Source of the DNA: Candidatus Poribacteria bacterium
GTDB lineage: Bacteria > Poribacteria > WGA-4E > JAJDTR01
Assembly (NCBI GenBank): GCA_022827055.1
Contig: JAJDTR010000047.1
Coordinates: forward strand, 1 to 37,848
Length of the DNA: 37,848 nt
Direction of reading: 5' to 3'
Below, piece after piece: positions 26,457 to 34,972 of this stretch. The translations under genes were made by a program, and so were the position numbers. The notes under the pieces were generated by a model that was not told where the DNA came from, ran no database searches, and saw nothing but the letters and a program-made list of their open reading frames with translations. Every line of letters starts with the position of its first letter. Positions within the stretch are counted from its first letter, which is position 1.

Positions 26457-26462
26457 AAGACA

Positions 26463-27221
26463 ATGAAACTTGGCTTAGTGACTTACAATATGGCGAAGGA
26501 GTGGGATATTCCAACAATCATCGAACGCTGCGAAGCGACCGGTTTTCAGGGCGTGGAATTGCGCACCACTCATGCGCACAATGTCGAGACTAACCTTTCT
26601 GCGGCAGAACGCCGCGATGTGCGTAAACAGTTTGGAGAAAGCGCAGTTGAACTTGCCGGCCTGGGCAGCGCTTTTGAATTTCATTCGCCCGATAGCGAAG
26701 AATTACGCCAAAATATTGAAGGAACCAAGGCGTATTCCAAACTCGCGTCGGATGTGGGAGCGCCCGGCGTCAAGGTGCGCCCAAACGGTCTACCCGACGA
26801 AGTGCCGGAGCAAACCACGCTGGAGCAGATTGGACTCTCGCTGCGCGAGTGCGGGGAATTCGCCAATAATCTTGGTGTACAGATACGCCTTGAAGTTCAC
26901 GGACGACAAACCTCCCATCTCCCGCATGTCCGAACAATCATGAAGATTGCCGACCACGACAATGTGTCGGTTTGCTGGAACTCCAACCCGGGCGAAGTCG
27001 TAGACGGGTCGGTCAAAAGCAACTTTGATCTGGTTAAGGATTGGATTCGATTAGTCCACATCAATGAGTTGCATCGCATTGAGTATCCGTGGCGCGAGTT
27101 GTTTTCGTTGCTAAAGAAGGCGAAATACGACGGCTATTGTTTAGCTGAAATTCCGGGCAGCTCCGATCCTGAACGCGTCATGAACTACTATCGAGCACTA
27201 TGGACCGCCCTGTGCGAATGA
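26463..27221 (+). CDS. Xylose-isomerase-like TIM barrel (sugar phosphate isomerase/epimerase)
   Basis: The 252-residue protein has the features of the AP-endonuclease-2/xylose-isomerase-like TIM barrel family: LGLVTYNMAKEWD, GFQGVELRTTHAHNVE, PGVKVRPNG, QIRLEVHGRQT, VCWNSNPGEVVDG, WIRLVHINEL and DGYCLAEIPGSSDP. The Glu in LEVHG, the Asn/Asp in NSNPG, the His in VHINEL and the final Glu in LAEIPG fit the metal-site positions of such barrels. It would isomerise, epimerise or dehydrate a sugar or inositol. It is one of only three plus-strand genes and is divergent from a Gfo/Idh/MocA gene, a pairing common in inositol-like pathways. Start is supported by AGGAGG. Confidence 0.85.
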   Translation: MKLGLVTYNMAKEWDIPTIIERCEATGFQGVELRTTHAHNVETNLSAAERRDVRKQFGESAVELAGLGSAFEFHSPDSEELRQNIEGTKAYSKLASDVGAPGVKVRPNGLPDEVPEQTTLEQIGLSLRECGEFANNLGVQIRLEVHGRQTSHLPHVRTIMKIADHDNVSVCWNSNPGEVVDGSVKSNFDLVKDWIRLVHINELHRIEYPWRELFSLLKKAKYDGYCLAEIPGSSDPERVMNYYRALWTALCE

Positions 27222-27244
27222 GCTAAGGAAACGCTCGCCTTCTA

Positions 27245-28459
27245 TCAAGCCCAGCCTTGGCTTTTACCGCCCACTCGCGCACGACTAATCTCTTCAAAGT
27301 ACCCGCTTTTGCGATATGCCTCCAACGGATCCGGATCCCGCCCCATCTCTAAACGCACCTGTTCGAGAAGTGGACGTACATCCGTCTCGTAGGCGCGTTG
27401 CAAAACACGTTCGGCGTCAATGATCTCGCCCGCCTCCTGTGCCTCGGTCAGATCCTCTCGGTTAACGATTAACGCCCGCGCATACGCAGTTTGTAGGTTG
27501 CAAACGGATTGGATGCTCGCCTCGACTTTCGGCTTCAGATTGTGGCTCTGATCAATCATGTAAGCGATATCCGTGTCTGTATCCGGATCCAGTTCCGCCG
27601 CCACCAGTTCCGTGTAGATGAGAAAGAGTTCCTGCGGATTTACGGATCCAACGGTGAGATCGTCATCCGCAAATTTGCGGCAGTTGAAATGGAATCCACC
27701 GAGCTTGCCTTCGTCAATCAGGTAGGCAACGATAAACTCAATATTCGTTCCTTGGGGATGGTGCCCGAGGTCGATTAGCACTTGCGCCTTCGGTCCTAGT
27801 TTCGTCGCCATAACGTAAGCCGTGCCCCAATCCGCAAGGTCGGTGTGGTAAAATGCGGGTTCAAAGAACTTGTATTCGATTAGCATACGTGTGTCATCCG
27901 GCAGGGCGTCGTGGACTTCGCGAAAAGACTCGTACAACCAACGTTTGCGTTTCCGAAAGTTTGCCTGACCGGGGAAATTCGTGCCATCGGCGAGCCATAG
28001 ACTCAGCAACTTGGAATCCAGATTCTTCATGATTTCGACACAGTGTAACATGTGGTCTGTCGCCAGCCGCCGAATGTTGGAATCATGGTGGCATACACTT
28101 CCCAGCTTGTACTCTTGCGCCTGAAAGACATTCGGATTAATTGCACCGATTCCGATACCGAGTTCCGCCGCATACTGCTTCATCCCATCCCAGTCATCCG
28201 TCTCATCCCACGGAATGTGTAGGGCTACTGTTGGCGCAATTCCCGTGAACCGATGGACAGTCGCAGCGTCCTCCAGACGTTCATCCACATTTCGCGCGGC
28301 GCCGGGTTGCTGGAAAACCCCGAATCGCGTTCCCGAATTTCCGTATCCCCACGATGGTGTCTCCACATGCTGCTTCTTGAGCAAATCTTTGATTGCGTCA
28401 ATCCGGATGCCCTGTTTGTCCAGATCTTCCGCCAATAGGTTGTATTTTGGATCGTTCAT
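27245..28459 (-). CDS. rhaI: L-rhamnose isomerase (RhaI-type)
   Basis: The 404-residue protein aligns along its length with the Pseudomonas stutzeri-type L-rhamnose isomerase (RhaI, 430 aa): [92 protein letters not shown] and [12 protein letters not shown]. Metal ligands Glu195, Asp230, His257 and Asp303 are all present. It converts L-rhamnose to L-rhamnulose, the first dedicated step of rhamnose use. The ATG at 28459 has GGGAGG about 7 bases upstream; the longer frame to 28573 runs into a MITE-like element and is not real. A rhamnose mutarotase gene lies nearby at 31162. Confidence 0.9.
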   Translation of the reverse strand: MNDPKYNLLAEDLDKQGIRIDAIKDLLKKQHVETPSWGYGNSGTRFGVFQQPGAARNVDERLEDAATVHRFTGIAPTVALHIPWDETDDWDGMKQYAAELGIGIGAINPNVFQAQEYKLGSVCHHDSNIRRLATDHMLHCVEIMKNLDSKLLSLWLADGTNFPGQANFRKRKRWLYESFREVHDALPDDTRMLIEYKFFEPAFYHTDLADWGTAYVMATKLGPKAQVLIDLGHHPQGTNIEFIVAYLIDEGKLGGFHFNCRKFADDDLTVGSVNPQELFLIYTELVAAELDPDTDTDIAYMIDQSHNLKPKVEASIQSVCNLQTAYARALIVNREDLTEAQEAGEIIDAERVLQRAYETDVRPLLEQVRLEMGRDPDPLEAYRKSGYFEEISRARVGGKSQGWA

Positions 28460-28500
28460 TCTGTACCTCCCTTGGAATTCCACGGACAAATTGTCGCTGG

Positions 28501-28664
28501 TAATACCATTTCGCTCGAATAACAGTGCATATAGCGCTTTCCATATACTATTATGACAACTGTTTCCCTTCACACCAAACCCCGTAGGCGGGGCATCTTG
28601 CCCCGCTTTGGACAGGCTTGTTTGACGCTATTGATGCACTGCTAATATATAGAAATGGTATAAG
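28501..28664. mobile_element. MITE-like element, copy 2 (inverted)
   Basis: This 164-base non-coding element has terminal sequences TAATACCATTTCGCTC (28501-28516) and AGAAATGGTATAAG (28651-28664) in inverted orientation, and a hairpin GCGGGGCA (28588-28595) / TGCCCCGC (28599-28606) inside. Its reverse complement matches copy 1 at 15645-15769, including TATGCACTGTT near one end and the hairpin, with ~39 extra bases near one side. It lies 41 bases upstream of the rhaI start, so it could influence rhaI expression. Confidence 0.6.
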
Positions 28665-28678
28665 TATGCTGCGGAGCG

Positions 28679-29785
28679 TTACTCTTTGATTCTCAGACGT
28701 ACCCAACGGGTGTGCGTGACTCCGGCAGAGGTGCACCAGAAATAGGTCATTAGGTCGCCATCGGGTAACAACACGCCGCCAGGTTTACCGAAACCGATAA
28801 GCAGATGTTCAGCCAGGAAGTTCTCGCTGTCAGGTGTGCCGAGTGAAGCCTCCGCCCCGGCGTCAAAGACTACCACTTCGTTCTCCACGTCATACGTCTC
28901 CAGATCATCGGTCAACGCAATGTGAATGCCTTGGGGATCGTGTCGAAAATTATAAATGGTGGCGATCCGCCCGTCCGGCAACGCGATAGGACAGCACACC
29001 TGACCACGCAAATTCGTGGGGCGAGGGTGCGACCATGTGCGCCCTGCATCTTTTGAGATTATCCAATGATTGTTCGCATCTTCAGAGGTGCCGTATTTGT
29101 GCACCCAGAACATTCCGTAGATGCTGCTGTCCGGCAGAACGGTGCATGTTAGATCCCACCATAAAAGCGCCCCGGAGAGATCATCCGCGATAACTGTTAA
29201 TTCATCCCACGTCTTTCCAGAGTCCGTCGAGAACACTGCCGCGGCTTTTTGGTCGGGAGGGCCTGCGTATCCTTCCGGTTTCCAGGTCTCCAGCGGGTAC
29301 ATCCAACGATCCGGCGCTAGTTGCTCGACGCCGCTGGTGCCGTTGCAGGTGTATTTCTCGGGCGGTAGGTTGACGTGAACTGACTGCGGTGCGGACCACG
29401 TGCGCCCTTGGTCTTCCGACCAATAGAGCAGCATCTCCGGGCGCTGCAGGATTTCCGACTCCGGGTCAAACAGTTGTTTCTTGTTTGCTTCAAAGCGAGT
29501 TGCAGCCATGGCCAGTCGACCGTCAGGCACAACACTAATTTTCGGCGCACGGTAACTCCAGTCGTCGCCGGGATGCCCGTCACCATGGATACTCCCCTCG
29601 TTGAGCCAAGTTTTGCCGTCATCAACGGAGCGGAGCACCTCAATGTAGTTGTCCGCCGCCCCCAATTCAGCGCCCACATGTTGACAGGCGAGGAGTGTTC
29701 CGTCCGGCAGCGGCGTGATAATCGGCATATAGGCGCCGCGCCCCGGTTCAAGGGAGATAATTCCTTCGCCGACAATTTCTAGCAT
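28679..29785 (-). CDS. BNR/Asp-box sialidase-like protein
   Basis: The 368-residue protein has four Asp boxes of the form SxDxGxTW: SVDDGKTW, SEDQGRTW, STDSGKTW and SKDAGRTW, predicting a six-bladed sialidase-fold propeller. The FRIP-type arginine motif of true sialidases is not clear; YRAPKIS is the nearest equivalent. It may be a sialidase-like glycosidase or a non-catalytic glycan-binding propeller. There is no signal peptide. AGGAGG 7 bases before the ATG fixes the start. It is 22 bases downstream of the frameshifted sulfatase, so they were probably co-transcribed. Confidence 0.82.
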   Translation of the reverse strand: MLEIVGEGIISLEPGRGAYMPIITPLPDGTLLACQHVGAELGAADNYIEVLRSVDDGKTWLNEGSIHGDGHPGDDWSYRAPKISVVPDGRLAMAATRFEANKKQLFDPESEILQRPEMLLYWSEDQGRTWSAPQSVHVNLPPEKYTCNGTSGVEQLAPDRWMYPLETWKPEGYAGPPDQKAAAVFSTDSGKTWDELTVIADDLSGALLWWDLTCTVLPDSSIYGMFWVHKYGTSEDANNHWIISKDAGRTWSHPRPTNLRGQVCCPIALPDGRIATIYNFRHDPQGIHIALTDDLETYDVENEVVVFDAGAEASLGTPDSENFLAEHLLIGFGKPGGVLLPDGDLMTYFWCTSAGVTHTRWVRLRIKE

Positions 29786-29807
29786 TAACGTCCTCCTAAT
29801 AATCGAG

Positions 29808-31087
29808 TTAAAGTACGCTGCTGGTTGGCTCGCTTTCTACGTCCGATAGGCTACGCATAAAATCATTCAGCAGGGAATCGTTACTTGATTCCATCCACCG
29901 CATTAAGCGCTCCCTCATCACATTCAGAATCCCTTGACTCGCGGCATCTCCAGCGAGGTTGTTCGTTTCGTTTGGGTCGAACACTAAATCGTACAGCGAT
30001 TCTTCGGGGACGGGTTGTTCCGCCCAGCCATGGTTGAGCCACAAGGATTTGCTCTCACCATTGTCACAATTGAGAAGGACTGGCGTGCGATGCTCGTCAA
30101 TACGCCTGATATACTTCCACCGCTCTGTCCGTACGGCTCTGACCGCTTCATAAGCAGCGTGGTCATTTATTTCAAAGAATAGTTCGTCGTGCAACTTTGG
30201 AGTCTCTTGGCTTACAAGCGGCAGAAGCGATTTACCTCGTAACCAGGGCGGTGGTTCAATTTGGAGAAGGTCGCAAATCGTGGGGAAAATGTCGAGATGG
30301 CTGGTCATGCAATCGATTACTTTGCCCCCTACAAAACCTCCCGGTCCGCGCATAATGAGCATTGTTCCGATGCCGGAATCATTCAGATTGCATTTCATAC
30401 GAGGAAAGGCGATCCCGTGGTCGGTCGTGCAAATGACCAAGGTGTTTTCTGCCAAGCCGCTCCGCTCCAACGCATCAAGTACAACCCCCATTTTTCGATC
30501 CAATTCTCGAGCACTAGCTTTGTATCTCGCCATGTCTTCCCGTGTTTCGGGTGTATCCGGAAGTGGCGAAGGGGGAAGGCAGTAGTTTGGGTTGTCCGAT
30601 GCGTCTTGGACAACCAGAAATTCTCTATGAGTTTCAAAAAAACCAACAGAGAGAAAAAACGGTGTTTTGGGGGACCGCTCCAGAAACGAAGCTGCCTGCT
30701 GCTCGTATTGGTCGCCACTGAGACATGTGTCATAACCGATGATCTGCCATGCTTCCTCTTCCGCTTTAGGGCTGGCGATGTGCTGGACACCGGCTAGGGC
30801 TGATACATAGCCCTCTCGGCGGAGTGTATGAATGATGTGCTGTTTGTAGTCATTGAGCGCATATCCACGATGCGCTAATCCCTCATACCATTTTCGTGGG
30901 GGTAACATCCGGTCAACAGGGCTGCCCGGCTCGGACTGCATGTAGGATTGACGCAGAAATTCTGGCGGAACAAAACCCCTTCTTCGGCTAACTTCTGAAG
31001 ACACGGAGTGGCAACGGCATGGCCATAGGGTTGAATGTATCTCCCCGTGTCATGCGAATGGAGATAAAGGATGTTTGGTCTATCCAT
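29808..31087 (-). pseudogene. Sulfatase gene split by a frameshift (N-sulfoglucosamine sulfohydrolase-like)
   Basis: Two overlapping frames together make one sulfatase of about 425 residues. The first (start 31087) has NILYLHSHDTGRYIQPYG and the formylglycine motif Cys50-Ser-Pro-Ser-Arg (CSPSRAALLTG), then ends GCYPHENGMRD. The second continues with GLAHRGYALNDYKQH and keeps CTTDHGIAFPRMK as well as the C-terminal domain. Between the Met codon at 30884-30886 and the Gly codon at 30879-30881 two bases remain, so one base is missing (or two are extra). The longer downstream frame alone lacks the catalytic Cys. It may be a true pseudogene, a programmed or translational frameshift, or a sequencing/assembly error; a single-base loss is the simplest reading. 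Confidence 0.82.
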
Positions 31088-31161
31088 AAAGGCGGTTGTG
31101 GTTGAAGTCCTACTATTCCTCTGCTACGATTACGATGGCATCGTCGCCGTGGGCGTGATTC

Positions 31162-31476
31162 TTAATCGATGTGGAAGACTTCGTTCAATTCTTGGGAACA
31201 GGGGCTATTGTCCGGGTTGGATGGCATGATATCGCGCATGTACGCCCACCACTTCTTGCAGATTTCTGTATCGGCGATACTTTGCCAGCGAGATTCGTCC
31301 TCAATCTCGACATACGCAAATAGTTGGTTCGTTTCCGAATGCAAGAATATTGAATAGTTGTGCACACCGTGTGCTTTCAGCACAGCTTGGAGCTCTTCCC
31401 AAATTGGATTGTGCCTCTTGCGATATTCATCATGTTTGTCGGGGTTCACCTGCATCACCATTGCCTTTCTAATCAT
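31162..31476 (-). CDS. rhaM: L-rhamnose mutarotase
   Basis: The 104-residue product has the exact length of E. coli RhaM and its key residues: Tyr18 and His22 in [16 protein letters not shown], Tyr41 (HNYSIF) and the WWAYM segment (Trp76-Trp77). It interconverts alpha- and beta-L-rhamnose, supplying the anomer used by rhamnose isomerase. The ATG at 31476 has AAAGGAGAG upstream; the longer frame from 31557 is rejected. It lies 74 bases from the frameshifted sulfatase and 169 from the formylglycine-generating-enzyme-like gene. With rhaI (27245-28459) it defines a rhamnose-use block. Confidence 0.9.
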   Translation of the reverse strand: MIRKAMVMQVNPDKHDEYRKRHNPIWEELQAVLKAHGVHNYSIFLHSETNQLFAYVEIEDESRWQSIADTEICKKWWAYMRDIMPSNPDNSPCSQELNEVFHID

Positions 31477-31645
31477 TGACTCTCCTTTCTTTCCGGGACC
31501 GGGCAGCATATGTGAACGGCAAGCGGGCGAGTTGAGCGAATCATACTCCTCCTTCAAAGAGCCGTCAAGCCAAAAAACTGAAAGTAGGTGTTCAGTGGAT
31601 AGTAGTCAGCAAAAAAGCTCCGGAGCCAAATATGGGAGCGAAGTA

Positions 31646-32416
31646 TCAAGCACTTACATCGCGAGCGCATCGAAAACCGGCATCGTCAAACCCGAAGTCG
31701 GGGGAAAACCAGTTGCGATTGGCACAACGCAAGTAGGCATGGTCAGTGGTACACCACGATCCGCCGCGCAATACACGTTCACCGCTAAAATCTGCTCCTC
31801 TAGGATTTTTGCGCGGGCTTTGACTATAGTTGCTGCCGTACCAATCAGCGCACCATTCCCAGACATTGCCTGCCATATCCATGACGCCGTAAGGACTTGC
31901 TCCGTCGCGGAAACTAGCCACGGGAGCCGGGCATCGGCGGTTATCCGCGCCGATATTCGAATTACATTTCAAGCTATCCCACTCGTTACCCCATGGATAC
32001 ATTCTGCCATCGGTTCCGCGCGCAGCCTTTTCCCATTCAGCTTCGGTGGGAAGTCGTTTCCCGGCCCATTTGGCGAAAGCGGCGGCATCGTGCCAGGTAA
32101 CGCCTACCACCGGTTGCTCCGGTTGGTTATATTTCTCATCGTCCCAATACATCGGCGCTCTGCGTCCGACCGCTTCCATGAACGACTTAAATTGTGCGTT
32201 GGTGACTTCACACCTGTCGATATAGAAAGCGTCCAAATCCACTGTGACTGGCGGACGCTCATCGTTGTAGCCTTCTCTCTCCGTACTCCCCACGATGAAC
32301 TCGCCAGCAGGTATGAGTATCATCCGGGCATCACCTTGCTCGACGAAAGAAGGCGTGTCGACTCCAGCACCGTCCGATTCGCCCAAACTGCTCGGTTCTA
32401 CTTTCCCTTGACTCAT
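31646..32416 (-). CDS. FGE-sulfatase (SUMF1) domain protein without canonical Cys pair
   Basis: The 256-residue protein has the full formylglycine-generating-enzyme fold: MILIPAGEFIVGS, the TNAQFKSFM block, GVTWHDAAAFAKWAGKRLPT, EAEWEKAARG, PWGNEWD, GNVWEWCADWY and RVLRGGSWC. True FGEs carry two cysteines in GGSxxCHxSYC; here the segment reads GGSW-Cys222-TTDHAYLR-Cys231-ANRNW, so spacing and context differ. It may therefore not be the sulfatase activator but a related hydroxylase-like or binding protein. There is no signal peptide. The ATG at 32416 has AAGGA about 9 bases upstream. It lies between the rhamnose mutarotase and the polytopic membrane protein. Confidence 0.85.
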   Translation of the reverse strand: MSQGKVEPSSLGESDGAGVDTPSFVEQGDARMILIPAGEFIVGSTEREGYNDERPPVTVDLDAFYIDRCEVTNAQFKSFMEAVGRRAPMYWDDEKYNQPEQPVVGVTWHDAAAFAKWAGKRLPTEAEWEKAARGTDGRMYPWGNEWDSLKCNSNIGADNRRCPAPVASFRDGASPYGVMDMAGNVWEWCADWYGSNYSQSPRKNPRGADFSGERVLRGGSWCTTDHAYLRCANRNWFSPDFGFDDAGFRCARDVSA

Positions 32417-32542
32417 GTTATATGTTCCTTTGTTCTGTTCACGTGCGTTGGAAAAAGTACGAAACTGCAAAATGAATAGTGGTAGGCCGACTCTCTACGA
32501 GTTTCCAAATACGCAGGACTTCATTTTACCATTGCTTTGATG

Positions 32543-32559
32543 CGGCAATCTTCTTGCCG
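32543..32559 (-). terminator. Hairpin after DUF6785-like gene
   Basis: Arms CGGCAA (32543-32548) and TTGCCG (32554-32559) with a five-base loop, 45 bases past the stop at 32605. No T-tract follows on the minus strand, so it is at best a weak or rho-assisted terminator. Confidence 0.3.
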
Positions 32560-32604
32560 GAAAGACTCAGCCTAAGAATATGGTACACGAGATGTTCTTC
32601 CCAA

Positions 32605-34578
32605 TCAAATCCAAAAAATCGAGTTTCCCTTTTGTCCCGTTAACAGATCAATCAGGATCCAGAAGCCGTTACATGTGAACTGCCCCAGGATCAAACCGAG
32701 AAACAGCGGCCGCGCTCGACGGTAGCCCCGTAAGCCGCCGTATTTGAGGATACACGCCTTGATTAACCACGCGAGAAGAACGGTAAACCAGAGTCGATCC
32801 ATTAACCAGATCGGGCCGATGACGAAGCCGATCGGATGAAAGGGCCACCATAGGAATTGCGCACGCAAGAACATCAATAAACCCGTAATCCCGCCACCGA
32901 CTCCTTGAATCCACCAACCAGCCCAATTCGCGTCTGGCGGGGACATCAGTAGCGTGGCAATGAAATCGTACGGAGCCCTAGCACCGCCGCCGTAAAACCA
33001 GCCATTCCCATTGACCCCGCCGTGTGTGTACGAAAGCCACAGCAGCATCCAAATCGACGACACCATACATACCACAATGGCTAACAACATCGCCCAGAAC
33101 AATCGGCGTTTGTCTTGACCCCCATCGTCAATCACCTTTAACCCATTTGCGGCGGATGCCATCACGAATATCCGCACATCCGCAGACCAGACGTAAGTAA
33201 GTGCCATGCCCGTAATTCCGGCGATGCCAAGCCGCTTGGCGCCGAATCCCGAGATGACAAAGGATGACCCGATTGTCGAAGCAACCGCGACCGCCATTCC
33301 GCTTTCGACGACAATCCGCGTCAGTCCGATGAAGATTACAAAGACCGCAAACAGAAGAACGATAACCATGGGCGCCGGGATGCCGCTCGCGTTTAACCAT
33401 AGTCCCATATAAAGCGATCCGAGGAGCAATCCCCAAACTGCTGCCCGGTAGGAGAGAATTTCGTCGGAATCATTTATGGCTTGCTTGTTTAGGAACGCTT
33501 TCCGCATAACCGCCTTGAGATGAGTTCTCGCCGACCAGAAGCTAGCGACAACCAACACAACCATGGCGCCCATCCCCAAGTGCTTGAAGAGTGGGGAAGG
33601 CGATCCGTAGATGCCCAGATTCTCAGTCATGCGATACCCGAAATACGCCATAACACCGCGCACGAGCAAGCTAAGCAGATTAAAAAACCACATGCTGAAG
33701 GCAACGGCAGGGTTCACCAGATAGCAAAAACCGAGCATGGGAAAACTGAGTCGGAAAAAGAGGGTCTGAGTGTTCTTGAAGATTGGGATGCCACGCTCTA
33801 GCTCTACATGCGGAACGGCGGGATTGTAGAAGTGGAGCCCCTTCAGGCTGGCTATAAGAAAGACAATACCAAAACCGAGCCACATGAGCCGGTCCTTGAA
33901 CAGGGGACTAAGCCCGAAACCCCCGCTTGGCGCCGTCATCTCTATCGGTAGTTGCGCAAGCGGATAGACAAGTCTCTCGTGCTCCATCCACTGCCGACGC
34001 AGAACGACCATCATGCAAATCATCACGAGGTACAGCGCCATGGCGAGACTTCCCCAAACCAGCAGCGGTTTAATCCAGATTTCCCAAGGGATGCGGGCTT
34101 CCCAACTCGGCAGCCCTTCGTAGAAATACTTTATTCCCAGATCGCTCTGCGGCGCCAACCACGGCTTGATGTGCGGCTGGATCAGTTCCGCCCAACTGTT
34201 TTCAGGCGTGGCAAAGTAGAACGGCGCCGTTATGATTGGCAGCAGTTGCGCGCTATACCCCATCGTTGGAATGGCGCATGCGACCACCAACATCATGTAA
34301 ACGGCTCTCAACTCCCCGCCATCAAGCGCAAATCGGGGATTCACGCGCCCTATCCCGGCGTTTACGATGAAGGTCAGGACAAAGAAGATGAAGATTGCCG
34401 CCGCGGTGCTGAAATCAATTGCCATGTAGGAGCCGTGGACCACCATGATGTTGTAGGTGGTACCGACGCCGACAACCAGTGAACCAACGACACCGACAGT
34501 CACTGCGCGGAATGTGCAGGGGTTATGGTTATGCGCGTGCTCAGAAGTGGGGACAGCAGGCTGGAAGGGTTTGTCCAT
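32605..34578 (-). CDS. Polytopic membrane protein, DUF6785/DUF6784-like
   Basis: The 657-residue product (from the ATG at 34578; a longer frame reaches 34644) has roughly a dozen hydrophobic helices. Clear ones begin VGVVGSLVVGVGTTYNIMVV, AAAIFIFFVLTFIVNAG, ALYLVMICMMVVLRRQW, WGLLLGSLYMGLWL, MVIVLLFAVFVIFIGL and LLAIVVCMVSSIWMLLWL. The order and the NPRFALDGGELRAVYMMLV and VESGMAVAVASTIGSSFVISGF stretches resemble the large DUF6785 membrane family of PVC-type bacteria, which has a remote likeness to oligopeptide transporters; that link is from memory. It may import sugars or other nutrients into the rhamnose block downstream. Function is not established. Confidence 0.75.
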   Translation of the reverse strand: MDKPFQPAVPTSEHAHNHNPCTFRAVTVGVVGSLVVGVGTTYNIMVVHGSYMAIDFSTAAAIFIFFVLTFIVNAGIGRVNPRFALDGGELRAVYMMLVVACAIPTMGYSAQLLPIITAPFYFATPENSWAELIQPHIKPWLAPQSDLGIKYFYEGLPSWEARIPWEIWIKPLLVWGSLAMALYLVMICMMVVLRRQWMEHERLVYPLAQLPIEMTAPSGGFGLSPLFKDRLMWLGFGIVFLIASLKGLHFYNPAVPHVELERGIPIFKNTQTLFFRLSFPMLGFCYLVNPAVAFSMWFFNLLSLLVRGVMAYFGYRMTENLGIYGSPSPLFKHLGMGAMVVLVVASFWSARTHLKAVMRKAFLNKQAINDSDEILSYRAAVWGLLLGSLYMGLWLNASGIPAPMVIVLLFAVFVIFIGLTRIVVESGMAVAVASTIGSSFVISGFGAKRLGIAGITGMALTYVWSADVRIFVMASAANGLKVIDDGGQDKRRLFWAMLLAIVVCMVSSIWMLLWLSYTHGGVNGNGWFYGGGARAPYDFIATLLMSPPDANWAGWWIQGVGGGITGLLMFLRAQFLWWPFHPIGFVIGPIWLMDRLWFTVLLAWLIKACILKYGGLRGYRRARPLFLGLILGQFTCNGFWILIDLLTGQKGNSIFWI

Positions 34579-34972
34579 GGCGATACAGAGCCTAGCACGA
34601 ATCCCAATTCCTGTCAAGATGCCGGGATCCCATATGAGATCCATCTGATTTCGTAGGACTCGTAGGTTGGGTTGAACGGAAATTCGTTAGTAATCGCTAA
34701 TCTTGTAAGAGTTTTCGAGTGCCTATTTCGCTTGAACGCGCCAAAATTTGAGTGAAACCCAACACGTTCTACCACCATGAGACCTCCTCTGCAATTAGAT
34801 GCGTTTCCCCTGCATAACGGATAGAATTTGCTTGTTCTCCCCTCGCGATTGGGTTATCATCTCGTTACGGGGTAAAATCAATAATCGGGAATGAACCGTT
34901 CCGATTCGCAAGTGTCTGTTTCTCCCTATTCTGGCACACAAAACCTACATTCCTCATAAAGGAACCAGGGCT
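34579..34972. other. Divergent intergenic gap with an inverted repeat
   Basis: The gap lies between the minus-strand membrane gene and the plus-strand PIG-L-like gene, so it should carry divergent promoters. A possible plus-strand pair near 34850-34880 (TTGGGT, TAAAAT) is weak and not claimed. It contains the inverted repeat listed at 34662-34772. Confidence 0.4.
34662..34772. repeat. Long-spaced GTTGGGTT / AACCCAAC inverted repeat
   Basis: GTAGGTTGGGTTGAAC at 34662-34677 faces GTGAAACCCAACACGTTCTAC at 34752-34772 (arms GTTGGGTT 34666-34673 and AACCCAAC 34756-34763). The form GTAGGTTGGGTT...AAACCCAAC is reminiscent of dispersed 'GTTGGGTT' REP/MITE elements in many bacteria. About 80 bases lie between the arms. 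No transposase is near. Confidence 0.4.

Noticed and set aside
28460..28573. Upstream extension of the rhaI reading frame to 28573
   Set aside because: It runs through the MITE-like element and has no ribosome site; GGGAGG fixes the start at 28459.
31358..32479. 373-codon plus-strand frame opposite the FGE-like and rhamnose mutarotase genes
   Set aside because: It lies fully antisense to FGE-fold and RhaM sequences whose motifs are clear; no domain or start site of its own.
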